NCBI RefSeq assembly: GCF_035046485.1
Contig: NC_085138.1
Coordinates: forward strand, 326,736,129 to 326,800,128
DNA: 64,000 nucleotides
Direction of reading: 5' to 3'
Source: Aedes albopictus
Taxonomy: Eukaryota; Arthropoda; Insecta; Diptera; Culicidae
Positions 1-12,699 of this stretch are shown here, in pieces. Within the stretch, counting starts at the first letter, position 1. Each line of letters opens with the position of its first letter. The notes beneath the pieces were generated by a model. That model did no database searches, was not told where the DNA came from, and saw nothing but the letters and a program-made list of their open reading frames with translations. The translations under genes and the position numbers were made by a program.

Positions 1-423
1 AACTATCTACTGCATCATCGATGTTATCTGTCGCAAACAGAACTCGCCAATCACACCGAAGAAGTTGTTCGCTCAGTCTGTCAAAATCAGCTCTGTGAAA
101 GTCAAACTCGGGTTGATGCGAGATATCGTCAAACTCTAGGAGCCTGGGTAGATATGCGTGAAGCTCCAGAGCAGGATGATTTTCATCCAGAGCGCAAAGG
201 GGATCATGTGCCTCATAAAGCGAACAGTTTCCGATGGCAGCATCGTTCACGAGAACTAAATCTAAGAGTCGTCGATTCTGATTGTAAACGTGATTGATTT
301 GTGTCAATCCGTGAAGGTTAAATCCGTCAAGAAGGCTGCTGCATGCAATAGACATAGTAGATCGCATGGCATCCACAGTTGGGCATGCCCGGGAAGTTGT
401 GTTCCAGATTAAATCAAACATTG
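1..423 (-). mobile_element. Non-LTR retrotransposon endonuclease fragment (edge-truncated)
   Basis: On the - strand one frame is open from about 423 to the window edge. It reads as the C-terminal half of an apurinic-like (EEP) endonuclease of a jockey-superfamily non-LTR element. Visible motifs are NQNRRLLDLVLVND followed by ALDENHPALEL, the usual spacing of the late endonuclease blocks in these ORF2 proteins, which nick the genomic target for reverse transcription. No stop interrupts the visible part. The reverse transcriptase would lie to the left of position 1. The upstream end (about 423) abuts a SINE relic. The clade (LOA, Jockey or another) cannot be decided from this piece. Confidence 0.75.
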
Positions 424-625
424 GAACTTGGCCTGCTTCTCTACAACTTAGTGTTCTTTGAACATTTCCATAGTTATTAATTGAAGGGCTTTACTTGCCT
501 GCTATCGCATGAATTTTTGTACTTTGAAGCTAGCCCCATGATACAAATATGCCAAGGGAAGACGATAGAAGTTCCCGACTGGAATGGGATTGTCGATCCA
601 AAGCCTTACATACAAAGCTAACTGG
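424..625 (-). mobile_element. Diverged tRNA-derived SINE relic (Feilai-like)
   Basis: This stretch aligns by eye with the better copy at 29172-29655. Shared blocks are GGAACTTGGCCTGC, AACTTAGTGTTCTTTGA, CATAGTTATTAA, and the GGGCTTT...TGCCTGC...GCATGAATTT segment. The tRNA-like head lies at the right end on the - strand and has a degraded A box and B box. It is too mutated to fix a target-site duplication. Confidence 0.6.
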
Positions 626-2999
626 AAAACACTGATGTTTTTTTTTTCTATCTATCCCTTAAACAAGAAGATATCGCTTAAATTCACATTATCAGTAAAG
701 CTCAAACGGAGTTGGAAAGTCACAACCAAGCAAACCAATCCCATCGCATCGGTATAACGATCCACTTTATTCGTATTACCACGGTCTTAATTCTAATTGC
801 ATTCTCATGCGGCAGTTCGCGAGCTTGCCATCCGGAGCGATGATATACAGTTTCTAATTGCTTACAATATTGATTTTATCGTTCGGCACCGGCCTGAACC
901 GACTCCAGTGATATAGACTGCTATAGCTCTCAGTGTTGCAATAATGTCAGTCGAGTTTATTTCAGTGAATTAGTTTTTGAATAAGCCTGCTTCTGCTTCG
1001 GTATTTGCTGCCGGCAAAGTTGGTCGGTCCGCGGGTAACGAGAGTAAACTCTCGAACTAATCAGCAAACAAACGTAAGCCGATTAGGACGCCACCCAGCA
1101 AGCAGTCAAGCTTTGTTCACGATATGCAAGCAACACGAGGCAGCATCTGCTTTTTTTTAGTTTGCTCAGACAAAAGGCCGATGAGGGTCTCTTCGGATGC
1201 GCGCGGTGGTGTTGCGAAGATGTGAACTTATGTGTATCTACATATGTTGATCGAAGTGCAGCTCTAATTAAAAATTGTTTACGCTCGAACAACAAGAATA
1301 TACATTATACAATACCAAACGTGACAATATTTGCCCGCGGCGATGCCTGCTCTGGTTGATTTTCGGCAGAGGTCCCAGATTGTTGAATTGAACATCTGCA
1401 ATGATAAAAGATTCAAGTCAGTCGAAACTGCGAACTGTGCGAGACAGCTTCACAGTAATCTCAATCCACAGTCTATTTCCAAACGGCATCCACGCACCAA
1501 CGTGAACCTTTGCCAAACAACCATTTCCCAAACGGTGCAACTTCCACATACACTTGCGCAAATGCAATGGACTCCACGGTTTGCCGTGGAAAGACGATTG
1601 CATCGTCACTTTTTCTCCCTTCCCTACATTAGCCTGCAATCTGACGTGGGAGGCGCCATTCAGTAAGATGCCTAGTATTTAGTGGACGGATCCCTACTCG
1701 AGCATAATCTCCGAATCCAAGAAAATCCGTACACTTCAGACAAATATCTAAATCTGGCATCTCTGGCTATTGGACGGTACTACGCGATAGCAAAACCAAA
1801 CGCCAGCATCCGAACAGAACGATGTACCTATTCCTTTTATCGGTCCTACGGAGAAAATCCACCGGAAAGGAACGGCGAGAGCAGACAGACGATCTCATCC
1901 ACGATTTGTAAACAAATGACGGCGACGACGACGAAGAGCAATGTTTTCCATGCGGATTAACACACGAGAATCGGAGCGCGATGTTTTTCTTTTCGCCTGG
2001 GGTAACTTAAGTAGAAAATGCTTATCTCGGATGCAATCAATCGATAAATTGGTCCCTTTTATATTTCCGATATTTTTTGTCTGTTTGAATAAAACGTCTT
2101 GTTGAAAGCTGTCGCGGAGATGAAAAAGAATACAGTTTTTTGTATAAATTTCATTGCTTTCAAGTTATTTAGGGCTTGAAAGTAGTAACAACTCGAGCTT
2201 ATTGCACTTACGTTTAAGTGGACACTCGATAACTATCACTCTTGTATGATTGTCTTGAATTAACTGTATCATTGGGCGACAACATAGTGTAACAGCCTAG
2301 TCCCGTTGACACAAAATGTAGCGCACCACACACTATGTACACTGGAATCTCTTGTCATAACTACCATTGAGCGTGGGTGTACAGATCATAAAAACATGAA
2401 TTGTGTGCATAGATTAGGTTATTAGTTCACGAGAACGAGATTTGCTTCTTGAATTTTGATGTTTTTTTAGGGGTTCTTTAATAATTAAGTCGTTCTTTTA
2501 TATATATTTTTTTATCATACTAAGTTTAGTTTTTCTAAGGGGTTGAGTAATTTTTAAGGAGTTTCAGTAGATCCTAAGAGGAAGAGGTTCGAGGGCGTTT
2601 CATGAGATGTTTAACCTTCCTATTACGTTAGGTATAGCTCCTGAAGTAGTGTGCGGTTTGGATCGCAAATGACCCTCATACACGCAGAAAAATGGCGCTT
2701 GTTTAAAACAATGAAACGCATGGTTGGTTGTCAAACTGAGAATTTACTTATTCCAAAGTTATATTTAATTGTTTTCATTTAGTGTTTATCGATATAAACA
2801 ACCGATTACCATCATTTCATATAATGTCAAAAATTTCATTTGTTTCAACAAAATAAAAACCATAAACATGGTCCGAAAGCACTCACACATCTATAAAATG
2901 CTTACCCCAACATCGCCACAACGAAGAAGGTGTAGTAAATCCATCACGCCAACTTCCAAGTGCAGCTTTGGCCGTGATGGATAACGCGCAGGTACTCAC
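626..2999. other. No recognisable gene or repeat
   Basis: Moderately AT-rich sequence with short chance frames (for example around 1331-1666 and 1682-1960). Their translations show no recognisable domain, no usable splice context and no repeat composition. I see no tRNA-like or inverted-repeat structure here. Confidence 0.5.
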
Positions 3000-3065
3000 G
3001 ACAGCATCCACAAAAAGTTGATCGGTTTCGCCATTTTTGGCTTTTTTAGTCGTTCTCCTCCCCAT
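3000..3065 (-). CDS. Candidate first coding exon on the minus strand (weak)
   Basis: A short frame starts at ATG 3065-3063 and encodes a 22-residue basic N-terminus beginning MGRRTTKKAKNG. It ends exactly at a consensus-like donor, GTC|GTGAGT, at 3000/2999. An arthropod-type initiator TCAGTT sits at 3103-3098, about 36 nt upstream of the ATG. The frame also continues open past this donor to about 2883, with a second GTAAGC-like donor near 2907. No downstream exon with recognisable homology was found to the left, so this may be chance. Confidence 0.2.
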
Positions 3066-3103
3066 CCGCTTACCGACGCTCTAAAAATAGATTTCCGAAC
3101 TGA

Positions 3104-3642
3104 CGCAGCTGCTGCCGTCACCAACACAATCACATTCCGGGTTTGTTAGTGGCAAAAGTGCAGTCGTTTGAATCAATCCATTATTTCATGTTGAAAATAC
3201 CACATCTCTGTTTGTTTTGACAAACTGTCAACAATTTCGAGAAATGAAAATATTTGTATTATCAAACAATAGAACAGTTCAGTTTAAACTATAAATCAGT
3301 TTGTCGCTATAGTAAACTTAAAAATCGGTTGATTTGAACTAGAATTTAATTGTGTTTACAATTTATTTTTCTGCGTGTACTAAAGGAGAGCTAAACGGGA
3401 TTTCCGATGAATTAAAAAGAGGATTGCAGGAAGTGGTTTCAGGGTAAGCTTCAAAGGCATTCTAGCGCTAGTTCTAGCGCGTTATCGGGAGCGTTTCAGA
3501 GGTTTACAGGTAAAGGGGTTTCAGATTGATTGAAGGAGCTGTTAAGCCTTCCTTCAGGCGTAGTTTAGGGGATTTGGGCATTTCAGAAGGATTCATAGCT
3601 CAACGGGGAAGGCGGGGTGTTAGAGATAATCAAAATTTGGTC
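3104..3642. other. Non-coding, G-rich degenerate repeat in the second half
   Basis: The first half has nothing recognisable. From about 3420 to 3600 the sequence has phrases such as GTTTCAGAGG and AGGGGTTTCAG that resemble the minisatellite at 51.6-52.2 kb, but no regular unit can be defined. Confidence 0.4.
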
Positions 3643-3644
3643 TA

Positions 3645-4588
3645 AAGCCTGTATCCGCAATAATCGGTACACAGAAATATGGCTGTAATTCTGCAACAGA
3701 TACAATAAAATTGCATAAATTTTGCCTGATAATATCTTAAGATGTGTTCATTTCACCTGCAAAATTTCATGTGAATCGGTGAAGTACCTTTTGTTGTAGC
3801 AATGAAAAAGTAAAACGCGAGCAATTAAATTTTGTACAGCCCCTGGTTTAGCTTGTCAGCGCTGTAACTTTCGAACTCGATAAAGAAAATGGCTGAAATT
3901 TTGAACAGATACCTCTCAATCTACTTTACTTGCATAGGCAAAATTTCAAAAAAATCGATGCACTATCAACAATTTTATAGTCGAAACATATATTGGGGCT
4001 GACCGTGATTTTAGCCTCTCAGGCAACAATTAGTGAGTAGACCTTATTGTATCGATTGTATTGTTGAAAGTATTACACCAATAATCATCAAATTTTGCAG
4101 ACATAATATACACATAATCAACTACCTTCTATGAAAATTTCATGAAAATTGGCAGAGACATTCAAAAGTTATGAATGGGCAAACATTGCACATGAAAAAC
4201 ATGAAACATTTTCACTAACACTATCCCCTATCAACACCAGTATTTTTCAATCCAAATAATAAAAGTTGATGAAATTTTGCAAGAAAGTGTCTCTATAAGT
4301 ATCATAACTGGTCACGAAATTTCATAATTTTATCAGAACTTTGAATTGTAGCGGATAAGAACCATCTTGTATGCGAATGAAAATGGGTGATGATTGTACA
4401 AAATCTTAAAAACCACGTCTATTTGTTTCTCATCCACAGTTAAAAGTAATGCATCGATTTTTATGAAATTTTGCACATATAATAAACATACATCAAAGAG
4501 TTCTCAGTTAATTTTTGGTCAATTTTCATTGATTCAGTATAGAGTTACTGCCGTACTTCTATGTCTCGTTTATTGCGGATACAGGCTT
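3645..4588. mobile_element. Foldback/MITE-like element, TA-flanked, 944 bp
   Basis: The left end reads AAGCCTGTATCCGCAATAA and the right end is its inverse complement. TA lies immediately outside both ends (3643-3644 and 4589-4590), as expected for a Tc1/mariner-type target. The interior repeats phrases like AAATTTCATGAAAATTGG in both orientations and has no coding frame, so the element is non-autonomous. Confidence 0.65.
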
Positions 4589-4590
4589 TA

Positions 4591-7225
4591 TGTAGTTTAT
4601 GAACAATCTCTAAGGACGAATTCATAGCTCCAGAGCTCAAAGCCACGAAAGACCACGGAAGGGGAGCCCCTGAACCCCTGAAATACCCGATTACACATTA
4701 TATGTACACTTGATTTGGAATGACCCGTTAACTGATTGTGCTGCTACCCTTATGTGGCCGACAGGGTACCCGGGTACCCAGCGCCCTTATTTAAAAAACA
4801 CAGTGTAGAAAAAAGCTAAAACTTTATTGGAAACATAACGGTTATTAGATGATTAAACCCATGACCGCCCAGCGTCCAATTTATAGGACAATCCTTTTGA
4901 ATTTAATATCTTCAGATTCAGGCAAAATTTTTGAATACTGTCTTTGAAAAGTTATTCATCACATTCATACCTTGCTCATAATGCACAATATAATTTGAGT
5001 AGGGTAGACAGGTATAAGTTATATGTTCACTGAAAATTTGAAAGTGCATTTACTATAAAAATTTAATGTACAATGATACAATTAATCCAGATAACCGTGT
5101 ATTTGACGAATGTATGCGAACTGCGTTCAATAAACTGACAGGGTTCTCTTCGATTCCTTCCAGACACCGAACGAGTAAGACGTTAGTCTCGACAGCTCCG
5201 AATCTTAAACTTTAAAGTGACCCCGCATAGAAAATTACAGTTTGTAGTAAACTCCAAACAGTACGTCACCTATATCTGTTAATGTTACTGTATCACGATC
5301 AGGTGTTGTTCTGTTGAAAACTATGACCGGATGCTTCGGGATCATAAAGAATGGTCTAATCAACCCATATTAAGATGTAACAGTATACCATATTTTGCAG
5401 AAATTGTGAAATATTATAGCGATGAAAACTCGTGAGATAAGGTGGCAATATGGAATGGCCATATCTCAAATGGTTTGTGATTATGTTTGCACAATTCACT
5501 TACACATGTGTATTGCACTGTAAGCCACTTAAATTCAACAGTTTGCCAAATAGTTGCAAACATTGGTATATGTAACGACAGAACTTTTCAGTCTGCACTG
5601 TAATGTAGAAAAATAAAACAAAATCTTTCGTGCGGCCATCGCCTGCTGAGAGAAAAACAAATCGAAAATTCGTTACAATAAACAGTTTGAAGCACCTGGA
5701 GCGATCTAGATTAAACAGAGGTGAGTTTTGCGTGTTAATTCTATTTTGTTTTTGGTGGCATAACTATCCACATGATTTTTTTTTTTTGGCAGAATTCGCA
5801 TCCTATTTCGCCTGACTGCAGAAGGGATGTTAGAAGCACTTAGAAGGATCCGCCCTGCTCTAGGCAAAAATGTTATGGAAAATCCGTCTCCATCGGAAGA
5901 ATATCCACCAAGAGTTTTGATCAACGTAGTTGCTACCGCATATCTGAAAAAAGTAATGGTTCTTGTGAATTTAATCGAAATAAAATGATTGTTGAATAAA
6001 AAATAAATATTTGGTCAACGTACAACCAACTTTTTATTTTAATGGTTTAAATACAGCATAACCATATACCATACGTTTAAAATATTATTGGCGACAGTAA
6101 ATCAATAATAACACAAACATTCTTCGTTTTTCTTCCAGAACTATTGTTCAACTGTTCTCTACCCTTTGCTATACAGTGAATTGTTTGAAAAACTGAATCA
6201 TAAACTAACCATATCCTTCACTGTTTTGCGAAAAATTTGTTCGAGAAAACGAGCGATTTTTTATGGTAACCTATCTTAACCGCCCATTCCACATACTGTA
6301 ATTTGGCGGATTACCATTTGCCAAACTGGCAAATCTGTACATGGTATGGTTATCTTACTGTTATCTCTGACAGTTCGAGAAATAGTCAAGTGACAATTGC
6401 TAATAGGCCCCTACAGTATGGAATACGTTGCATTGACAGTTAGTGATTATGCGGGACATAACTCCAAACCTCTAGCAGAGAAGAGAAGGGCATCTCAAAA
6501 CAAACCGAACACACGAGAAGTGATAAATTTTAGGCGTGAAAAATCGACTCGATTTATTTTGTTTCTGCCCATTTCGTTTCCATCGTGTATAAACGTCAAG
6601 ACAACTGCATGGCTCAAAGTGTGTTGATTATTTCAGGTATAATCAAAATTAATGAACAGATGACGTCGATGATTAATTATCTTATTCTTCGAAATTTTGT
6701 TTCATTGAGAGCAAATCAGTTGTTGTTTCGACCACTATTGCAATAATATGGTACACGTACCAAAGATTTTTTTTTTTGCAATTGCAGGCTGTTATAAAGC
6801 ATAATAATGGTGTTTTAGCAATTTTTCTTAATCATCTTAACGATTTTATACATATTCCCATCACTTTTGTATCGCGTACACTATTTACGGTTTTAAGAGA
6901 TAAGCAACTTTGACTGTGTTCCCGAAATACATTCTAATTAAAACATTTTTTTTTTTTTCGAATCAGTTTTTGAGTTGGTGTACCTGCCTCCGAAATACTT
7001 TGCTTTTTCGTGTCAACACGCTTGAAATTTTCCGTGTAAAAAGTGTGGCTTCAACCGCTAGGTGTCGCGACCAACAGCATGAAATATTTATCAATTTCTG
7101 ACTCGGGAGATGACCTTCTCTTCTCTGCCTCTAGTAATGCTCAATTGATCTCCGTTTAAGTCCGCTCGTGTGTCAGCCTTCTGCTACTGTGCGTTGCGCG
7201 AAAATTTATAAGCGCAAACGCTCGT
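4591..7225. other. No recognisable gene, AT-rich
   Basis: No credible coding frame, splice-supported exon or clear terminal inverted repeat was found. Words such as CCATAC and GGTATGG recur around 6050-6430 and again near 9.8-10.1 kb, suggesting old repeats too diverged to delimit by eye. Confidence 0.45.
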
Positions 7226-7342
7226 ATACTTCCGCCTGTACTATAAATCATTTTGGTGTTTTCGGCGCAGTATTCCTTGGCGCATTCGCGCACTTATTGT
7301 AGAAGACACCAGAATGATTAAACGTACGGGCGGAGATCTAGG
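7226..7342. repeat. Small imperfect inverted repeat (MITE relic?)
   Basis: TTCCGCCTGTACTATAAATC on the left is matched in inverted form by GATTAAACGTACGGGCGGA on the right, around a short GCGC-rich centre. Just downstream, at about 7340, is TAGGGTATTCGTACCTATC. The inverse complement of that string recurs with few changes near 33.15 kb, so it is probably the end of a dispersed transposon family. Confidence 0.4.
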
Positions 7343-10300
7343 GTATTCGTACCTATCTTCGTCTTAGTACCCATATTCATCTCATTTTAGGCAAGCCCAA
7401 CTTTGAACAGCAAAATATACAATATTTGAGCAATAAATAATCCAAGCAATCAATGCAAGATGTTCCTTGCAGTTCAACCAACGTTTCTGAGGGTATTTGT
7501 TGTTTTAACAATTTATTTAGGTATTAAAAACTAGAATAATTGCAAAGTACAGCAGAATTTTTGAATTTCTTACCTCTGAGCTTCTTATTTGTCTTATTTG
7601 AATTTTCAAAACCGGCAAATTCATCTCATCCTGTACCAAAGTTCGACTGCTTCATAATGAACAAAATCAATCATTTTGCATATCACTTTTTTACACATTC
7701 CACTATAAACACTTCAATATTTCTTTTCAATACATTAGAATGTCCGAAAATACCTCCAAATTCCAGAAAAATATGAGATTAATTTTCACAAGTAAATAAA
7801 TATGCTTGGACATATCTTCGTCTGTTTTCACTGTTTTCACAATCCAGGAAAAAGTACAATGTTGCCAGATAACATTTACCATAAGCGAATTAAATAAAAT
7901 TTCAAAATTTCAATATTTCATCAATTACGACTGTTTCGCAATATGCAAAAAAGTGGCAGTAATAATTGACATTATTTTCAGAACAATAAGTTGATTTACA
8001 TTCGATTAAAATATTTTTTTTTAATTTATTTTATTTATGTAAATATCTACCGAATGCTTAATTTTTATCAAAACTGCAAATCAGGCAGTCCTGACATTTG
8101 AATACGTATATATCGAAACTAGTGAGCGTGAGTTCGGTTTTTTCAAAAGGGCTAAATTTTTATTTGAATTGAATCCGGAGAAAGTTGAAAAACAGGCGTA
8201 TCTGAGAAAAGTTGATTTAAAATGTGTTTTGCTTTTCATGAGGAAAATGCTTTTTGCAAAAGCATGCTTTTTAATATTTCTTTCTTCAGTGAAAAATTTC
8301 GTTGCTTCGCTGAATTACACGACGTTTTCTTCCAGCGAAGGATTACGCGATACAGCAAATCGCTAAATTTCACACTAACACAGCAAGAAATCTGTCAGCA
8401 ATATTGTCTATCAGGTTGGAATCAGGGCAGATATGAGATCAAAAATTGTGTTTTTCTTGGTTCACACGGGTCGCAACTTTTTCGCGACTAGTGCGCTGTG
8501 TTGTTGATGACGAGGTTGATGACAAGTACATAGATAGATGCGCACTACTTCCGAAACGGATCAGATGACGTCTCAAATTTGGCTAAACAGCTTTTAGTTT
8601 TTTTTACTCAGCGTTGGGTTGTTTTCTCCTTCGCCCCACTGCAATGTTGTCGAAAGCACAGAGAGAAACACCGACGCATCCGCTGCTCTTCCGTGGAAAA
8701 AGCCAAATTTGTGTTTTCTTGAGTTAACCCAAATTTAGTTTTGCATAGAAATTTATAACTTCAAATTTCTCACCTCACCTATATGACATCCCTATTCCCA
8801 CCCAATAGTCCATTTTACGAGCCGAATTTATGAATGAAAATTTGACAGGAGCTCGCACCCGAACACGTGAAAATCAATATCATCATCAACATTGTTGTCA
8901 TTCCGTAAAATGGCTCATAGGATTGTTTGCAGCCAACATCAATTGGGTTCCCCCATTGACAATACATTTGGGTTCCCTGAACATTAGTACACGATGCAAA
9001 CTTTGTGCGCCGCAGAATAGTTTGAAAATATGTTCTTGGTCAAAAATGATTTGTTCATTGAGTTTGTTGTGACAGAGCATGGAAAATAAATGGATTCGTT
9101 GCGCTGATCGAGGAAAATTGATCATTATTGTTTTATCTTTTTTAATTACAACAAACGAAGCGAAATTTTAATAAGATCTTTTGGATATTTGGCCACTCCA
9201 CACCATCAATGTGCGATTTTCAGCTCGGTTCGCGGTGACAGTTTGTGACAGGTCCTCCTTGACATTAAGTAGCATGCAATCGAAGCCAGCTGTCTCCTCT
9301 CTCTCAGCTCATCACTGTTTGATGCAAATTTGAGTAAATCGAATATTTAGAAAATATTTCTTTGAATGGTTTTGAATTTTAAAGGTCCTAAAATTTTTCT
9401 TGCAACGCATAAATATCATAAAATAATTTATATTTAGGGCGACTTATTTTACTGCATATAGAGATAAGTGACATTTCAACACACGAACACTAGCGCATTT
9501 TTTCCTCACACAAAAGTGCACGCCGATTGAAAGGCTATTCAGATTGCATATGCAAATATTACCCAATCGAATTGGGTAAAACGGGTAAATAATGATAAAA
9601 CCAACGTCCGGGGCAAGAGTGCAAATATTTTCCTCGCAGTTCCACAACTACATCTACAAAAAAGGCACGCATACATTTGAACGTGCCCGAATAAAAAATA
9701 CAGTAGAAAAACCGAATGTTGTATTGTAACAGTACTATTTAGAACCATATTGTTACAATAAACACCACTGTGAAAATAAAAAATACAAAAACAATAAGAT
9801 GTAATGTTAGACACCATACAGTGAATTGTAAATGAGATTTTTACAATATACTATACGGGTTGTTAAGTATCGTAACAATATAAAAAAAAATTTTTCTCCA
9901 TATATATTTTTTTACAAAACCATACATTTTATTGTAAATGAATTGTTCGAAATACTGATACGTGGGCTTTAATATACCGTACATTGTATGGTACACGTAT
10001 GGTTTCAAACAATAAAATGTACCGTAAATATATTGTTTTTAATTGTAATTTCACTACTGGTTATAAAATTAATCATGGTTTTGGAATGGTTCTCTTTTGT
10101 TATGTTGTATTGTTTTACATTAGATAATAAACCATATAATGTTATATTATCTCGTCATGTTCCTTCGATAATGGCAGTTCTAGCCAAACTAACCTTAACT
10201 CGTCTAAGTCTGAGTAGCCTCTGATTGCATTAACAGTTGAAGCTTAAGCTCCCATGTCCCACCAGCCAGATAACCGGGTTTTGCAAACTAAGCATTATTT

Positions 10301-11653
10301 GTGGCAACACTTTGAGCGGCATGATGGAACTATGCCGAGCGCGCTAAGTGCTATTAGACCACTAATGCAGTTGCATGAAGTGGGTGACGAGGTACATAAG
10401 TATCATTACAGCGTGCTTAACCATTATTGCAATATTGAGGCTCCAATTTGACTGAACTATGAAATGTGTACATAACAACTCATGAGAAAACTGTCAAGTT
10501 CGATTCAACTATACGTTAGGTTAAAAAGCGAAGACGAACTTATTTCAGAAGTCGTTCCAGTGTCCAGTCCAGCCCTTATGTTAAAAATGTCAAAGATAAA
10601 TCGCATTTAATTCGGTTGTTGTACAAGGCAATTTCACATGAGAGAAGAAGAGAAAGAATAGTGTTGAACTCATCCACTGATTTACGGTAATCTGGCCTGC
10701 GTCTTTCCGGGTTGACCTACATTCGTATTCCTCTCATCGCACTCTACATACCTAGCCCACCATATCTCTGATATGCAGTCCTTAGGACACCTGGTTTACC
10801 ACTTTATTTAAATATTTTATTATGCCTCTCAAGAAAAATCAGAATATGGCGATTATCTGCCTCTGGCTTCTGATATTAGCGCGACAGTCACTAATCATAA
10901 CAGCGTCACCAGATTTAAAAGTATATAATTCCACTATATGGGGTTTGACAGCAAGAACACTCATTCTACTGAGCTACTCTTGCCGTTCGTCACAAATACA
11001 TTCAAAAACATCTGTCACTTCGCGAAACCCACGTGCTTTTGTTTTTGGCGGGATCACTTTTTCTTTTCTTTTGCCTTGCGACTGTCATGCGGCGGTATGC
11101 CTTGCGAGCGTACGACCGCCGCAGGACTCTAATAAAAGATAAGCGCGACAATATTGACTTTAAATAGATGTTTCAACTTATTCACTTTTTTCTCTTTCAT
11201 TTCCTTTGCAACAAAAATGTCACGGACATCAACAAAACAAAGCACGGAAAAAATCATAAACTGAATAAAAAACAAGATAAAAAATTAAAAATGCACGAAA
11301 AAAGATTGTTTCGGAATAGTGAATGGTTCAAACGTAAGAAAAACAGTATAATATATTGTTACATAAAGATCGGATGTAAATGTATAATAGCTACCAATGT
11401 GCAAAGCTTTTAGCGAACCATTCCATTACAATACACTATATTGTAGCTGGTACACTGTAGGGTACAGGAATGGTTTTCACCAAATACCCTATGGTTAGTT
11501 TTTATCCGGGTGATTACCTCTCTAAGGTTTTTTAGTTGCGTGTATGGACTTCAATGCAATAAAATACGCCTTTCTCCAATTTCGCTATCGATTTCGCTGT
11601 TGCCACTCTTTAGCAATCCGCTGTCAAAAACAGGGTTTGCCCACCGCTTTAAT
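7343..11653. other. No recognisable gene, AT-rich with scattered repeat words
   Basis: Long non-coding stretch. Open frames are short and compositionally random. Around 9690-10150 and 11340-11500 there are repeated TTGTTACAAT, ACCATAC and GGTACAC words that look like decayed repeats, but no ends can be set. Confidence 0.4.
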
Positions 11654-11872
11654 CAGGCCCGGATTAAGGATTGTGGGGGCCCGGGGCCCGAGCGAATGTG
11701 GAGGCCCCTCGGAGAGATGACCAAAAATGTTTTTCCTTATTTTCGAACAGTACTTGAGCAATATGAGAAAAATAATGCTGATGTTAGCAACCAAAAAAGT
11801 TTTTGTGGGGGCCCCTAAAATGTGGGGGCCCGGGGCCCGGGCCCCCCTGGCCCCCCCTTAGATCCGGCCCTG
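11654..11872. mobile_element. hAT-type MITE with 8-bp target duplication
   Basis: The element starts CAGGCCCGGATTAAG and ends CTTAGATCCGGCCCTG, an imperfect terminal inverted repeat beginning CAG. It is flanked on both sides by GCTTTAAT (11646-11653 and 11873-11880). An 8-bp duplication with CAG ends is the hAT signature. The subterminal regions are unusually G+C rich (GGGGGCCCGGGGCCC). A second copy with its own duplication is at 29313-29518. Confidence 0.9.
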
Positions 11873-11880
11873 GCTTTAAT

Positions 11881-12591
11881 GTTTATCATTTCTCCCATTG
11901 TTCTCGGACTACCAGCTGGTCATGTTTACACAACAAAAGCAGCTGGTCCCTGACCATCCTCATTGTTCTCTCGCCACAACTGCTATTTACGTTGTCATAA
12001 CAAAACCAGCTATTTTCGCCTGGGTTAGGGTTGGACAGCGAGGAGCTGTCGGAAATGATAGTTTTTTTACGGTTGTCGGGCGATTTAAATGTCATCGTGA
12101 AGGTGAAAGTCTGATTATTCGTAGAAAATACAATACTCTTTCCGGGAATATTTTCAGATTGTTGATTTTATAGATTGGCTCTTATTGGAAATAACTCCGG
12201 ATGTCACGCATCTGTCAGCATGACTTATTTGTGACGTCTGCACAGGTCTGCACGCTCTAGTGTATTACGAACTAAATAGGTGAGTGCTACACAAAATCGG
12301 TCCAAGACAATAGCTGCAACAACAATAACTAAGAGCTGCTCTTGTGTTCGAAAACCATTTTTTCATAATTTTACATGATAATCTAATTTGATTTTCAAGG
12401 CACCAAGATTTGTAAAAAATATATTCAAATTCAAATATTACATAAATGCGAGCAGATGAAAATCTCCATCAATTTTTCTCATTTTTGGGTGCCATGGGGT
12501 GAAAACGTGTAACCTTCGTTATATGCTGTTAGTGTTAACGTGTAAACCTGAGACGTGTAAACAAAGTGCATGAGTCCGAAAATATAAAAAT
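11881..12591. other. Upstream flank of the pogo-type gene
   Basis: The region between the hAT MITE and the first predicted exon contains no recognised gene. The promoter of the gene starting at 12663 should lie here, but no TATA box or initiator stands out enough to call. Confidence 0.35.
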
Positions 12592-12651
12592 GTAAGTTTT
12601 CAATAAATAATCATTTAAGCTCATATAATATAGCAAATATCATCTTTCCAG
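12592..12651 (+). other. Candidate 60-nt intron in the 5' UTR
   Basis: A consensus donor GTAAGT at 12592-12597 is followed 60 nt later by a pyrimidine-rich acceptor TCTTTCCAG ending at 12651, eleven bases before the predicted start codon. This is a typical size for a short mosquito intron. The sequence before the donor does not extend the reading frame, so it would lie in the 5' UTR. Confidence 0.5.
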
Positions 12652-12662
12652 CTGCATTAAAC

Positions 12663-12699
12663 ATGGATAAGGAACACTTGATAAATGATTGTTCCGGAG
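12663..12699 (+). CDS. Exon 1 of pogo-type gene (start codon exon)
   Basis: Thirty-seven bases encode MDKEHLINDCSG plus one base of the next codon. The ATG has a good context (AAACATGG). The exon ends GGAG|GTAAGT, a consensus donor in phase 1, which fits the phase of exon 2 exactly. The exon is too short to prove on its own; the phase and context are the support. Confidence 0.65.
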
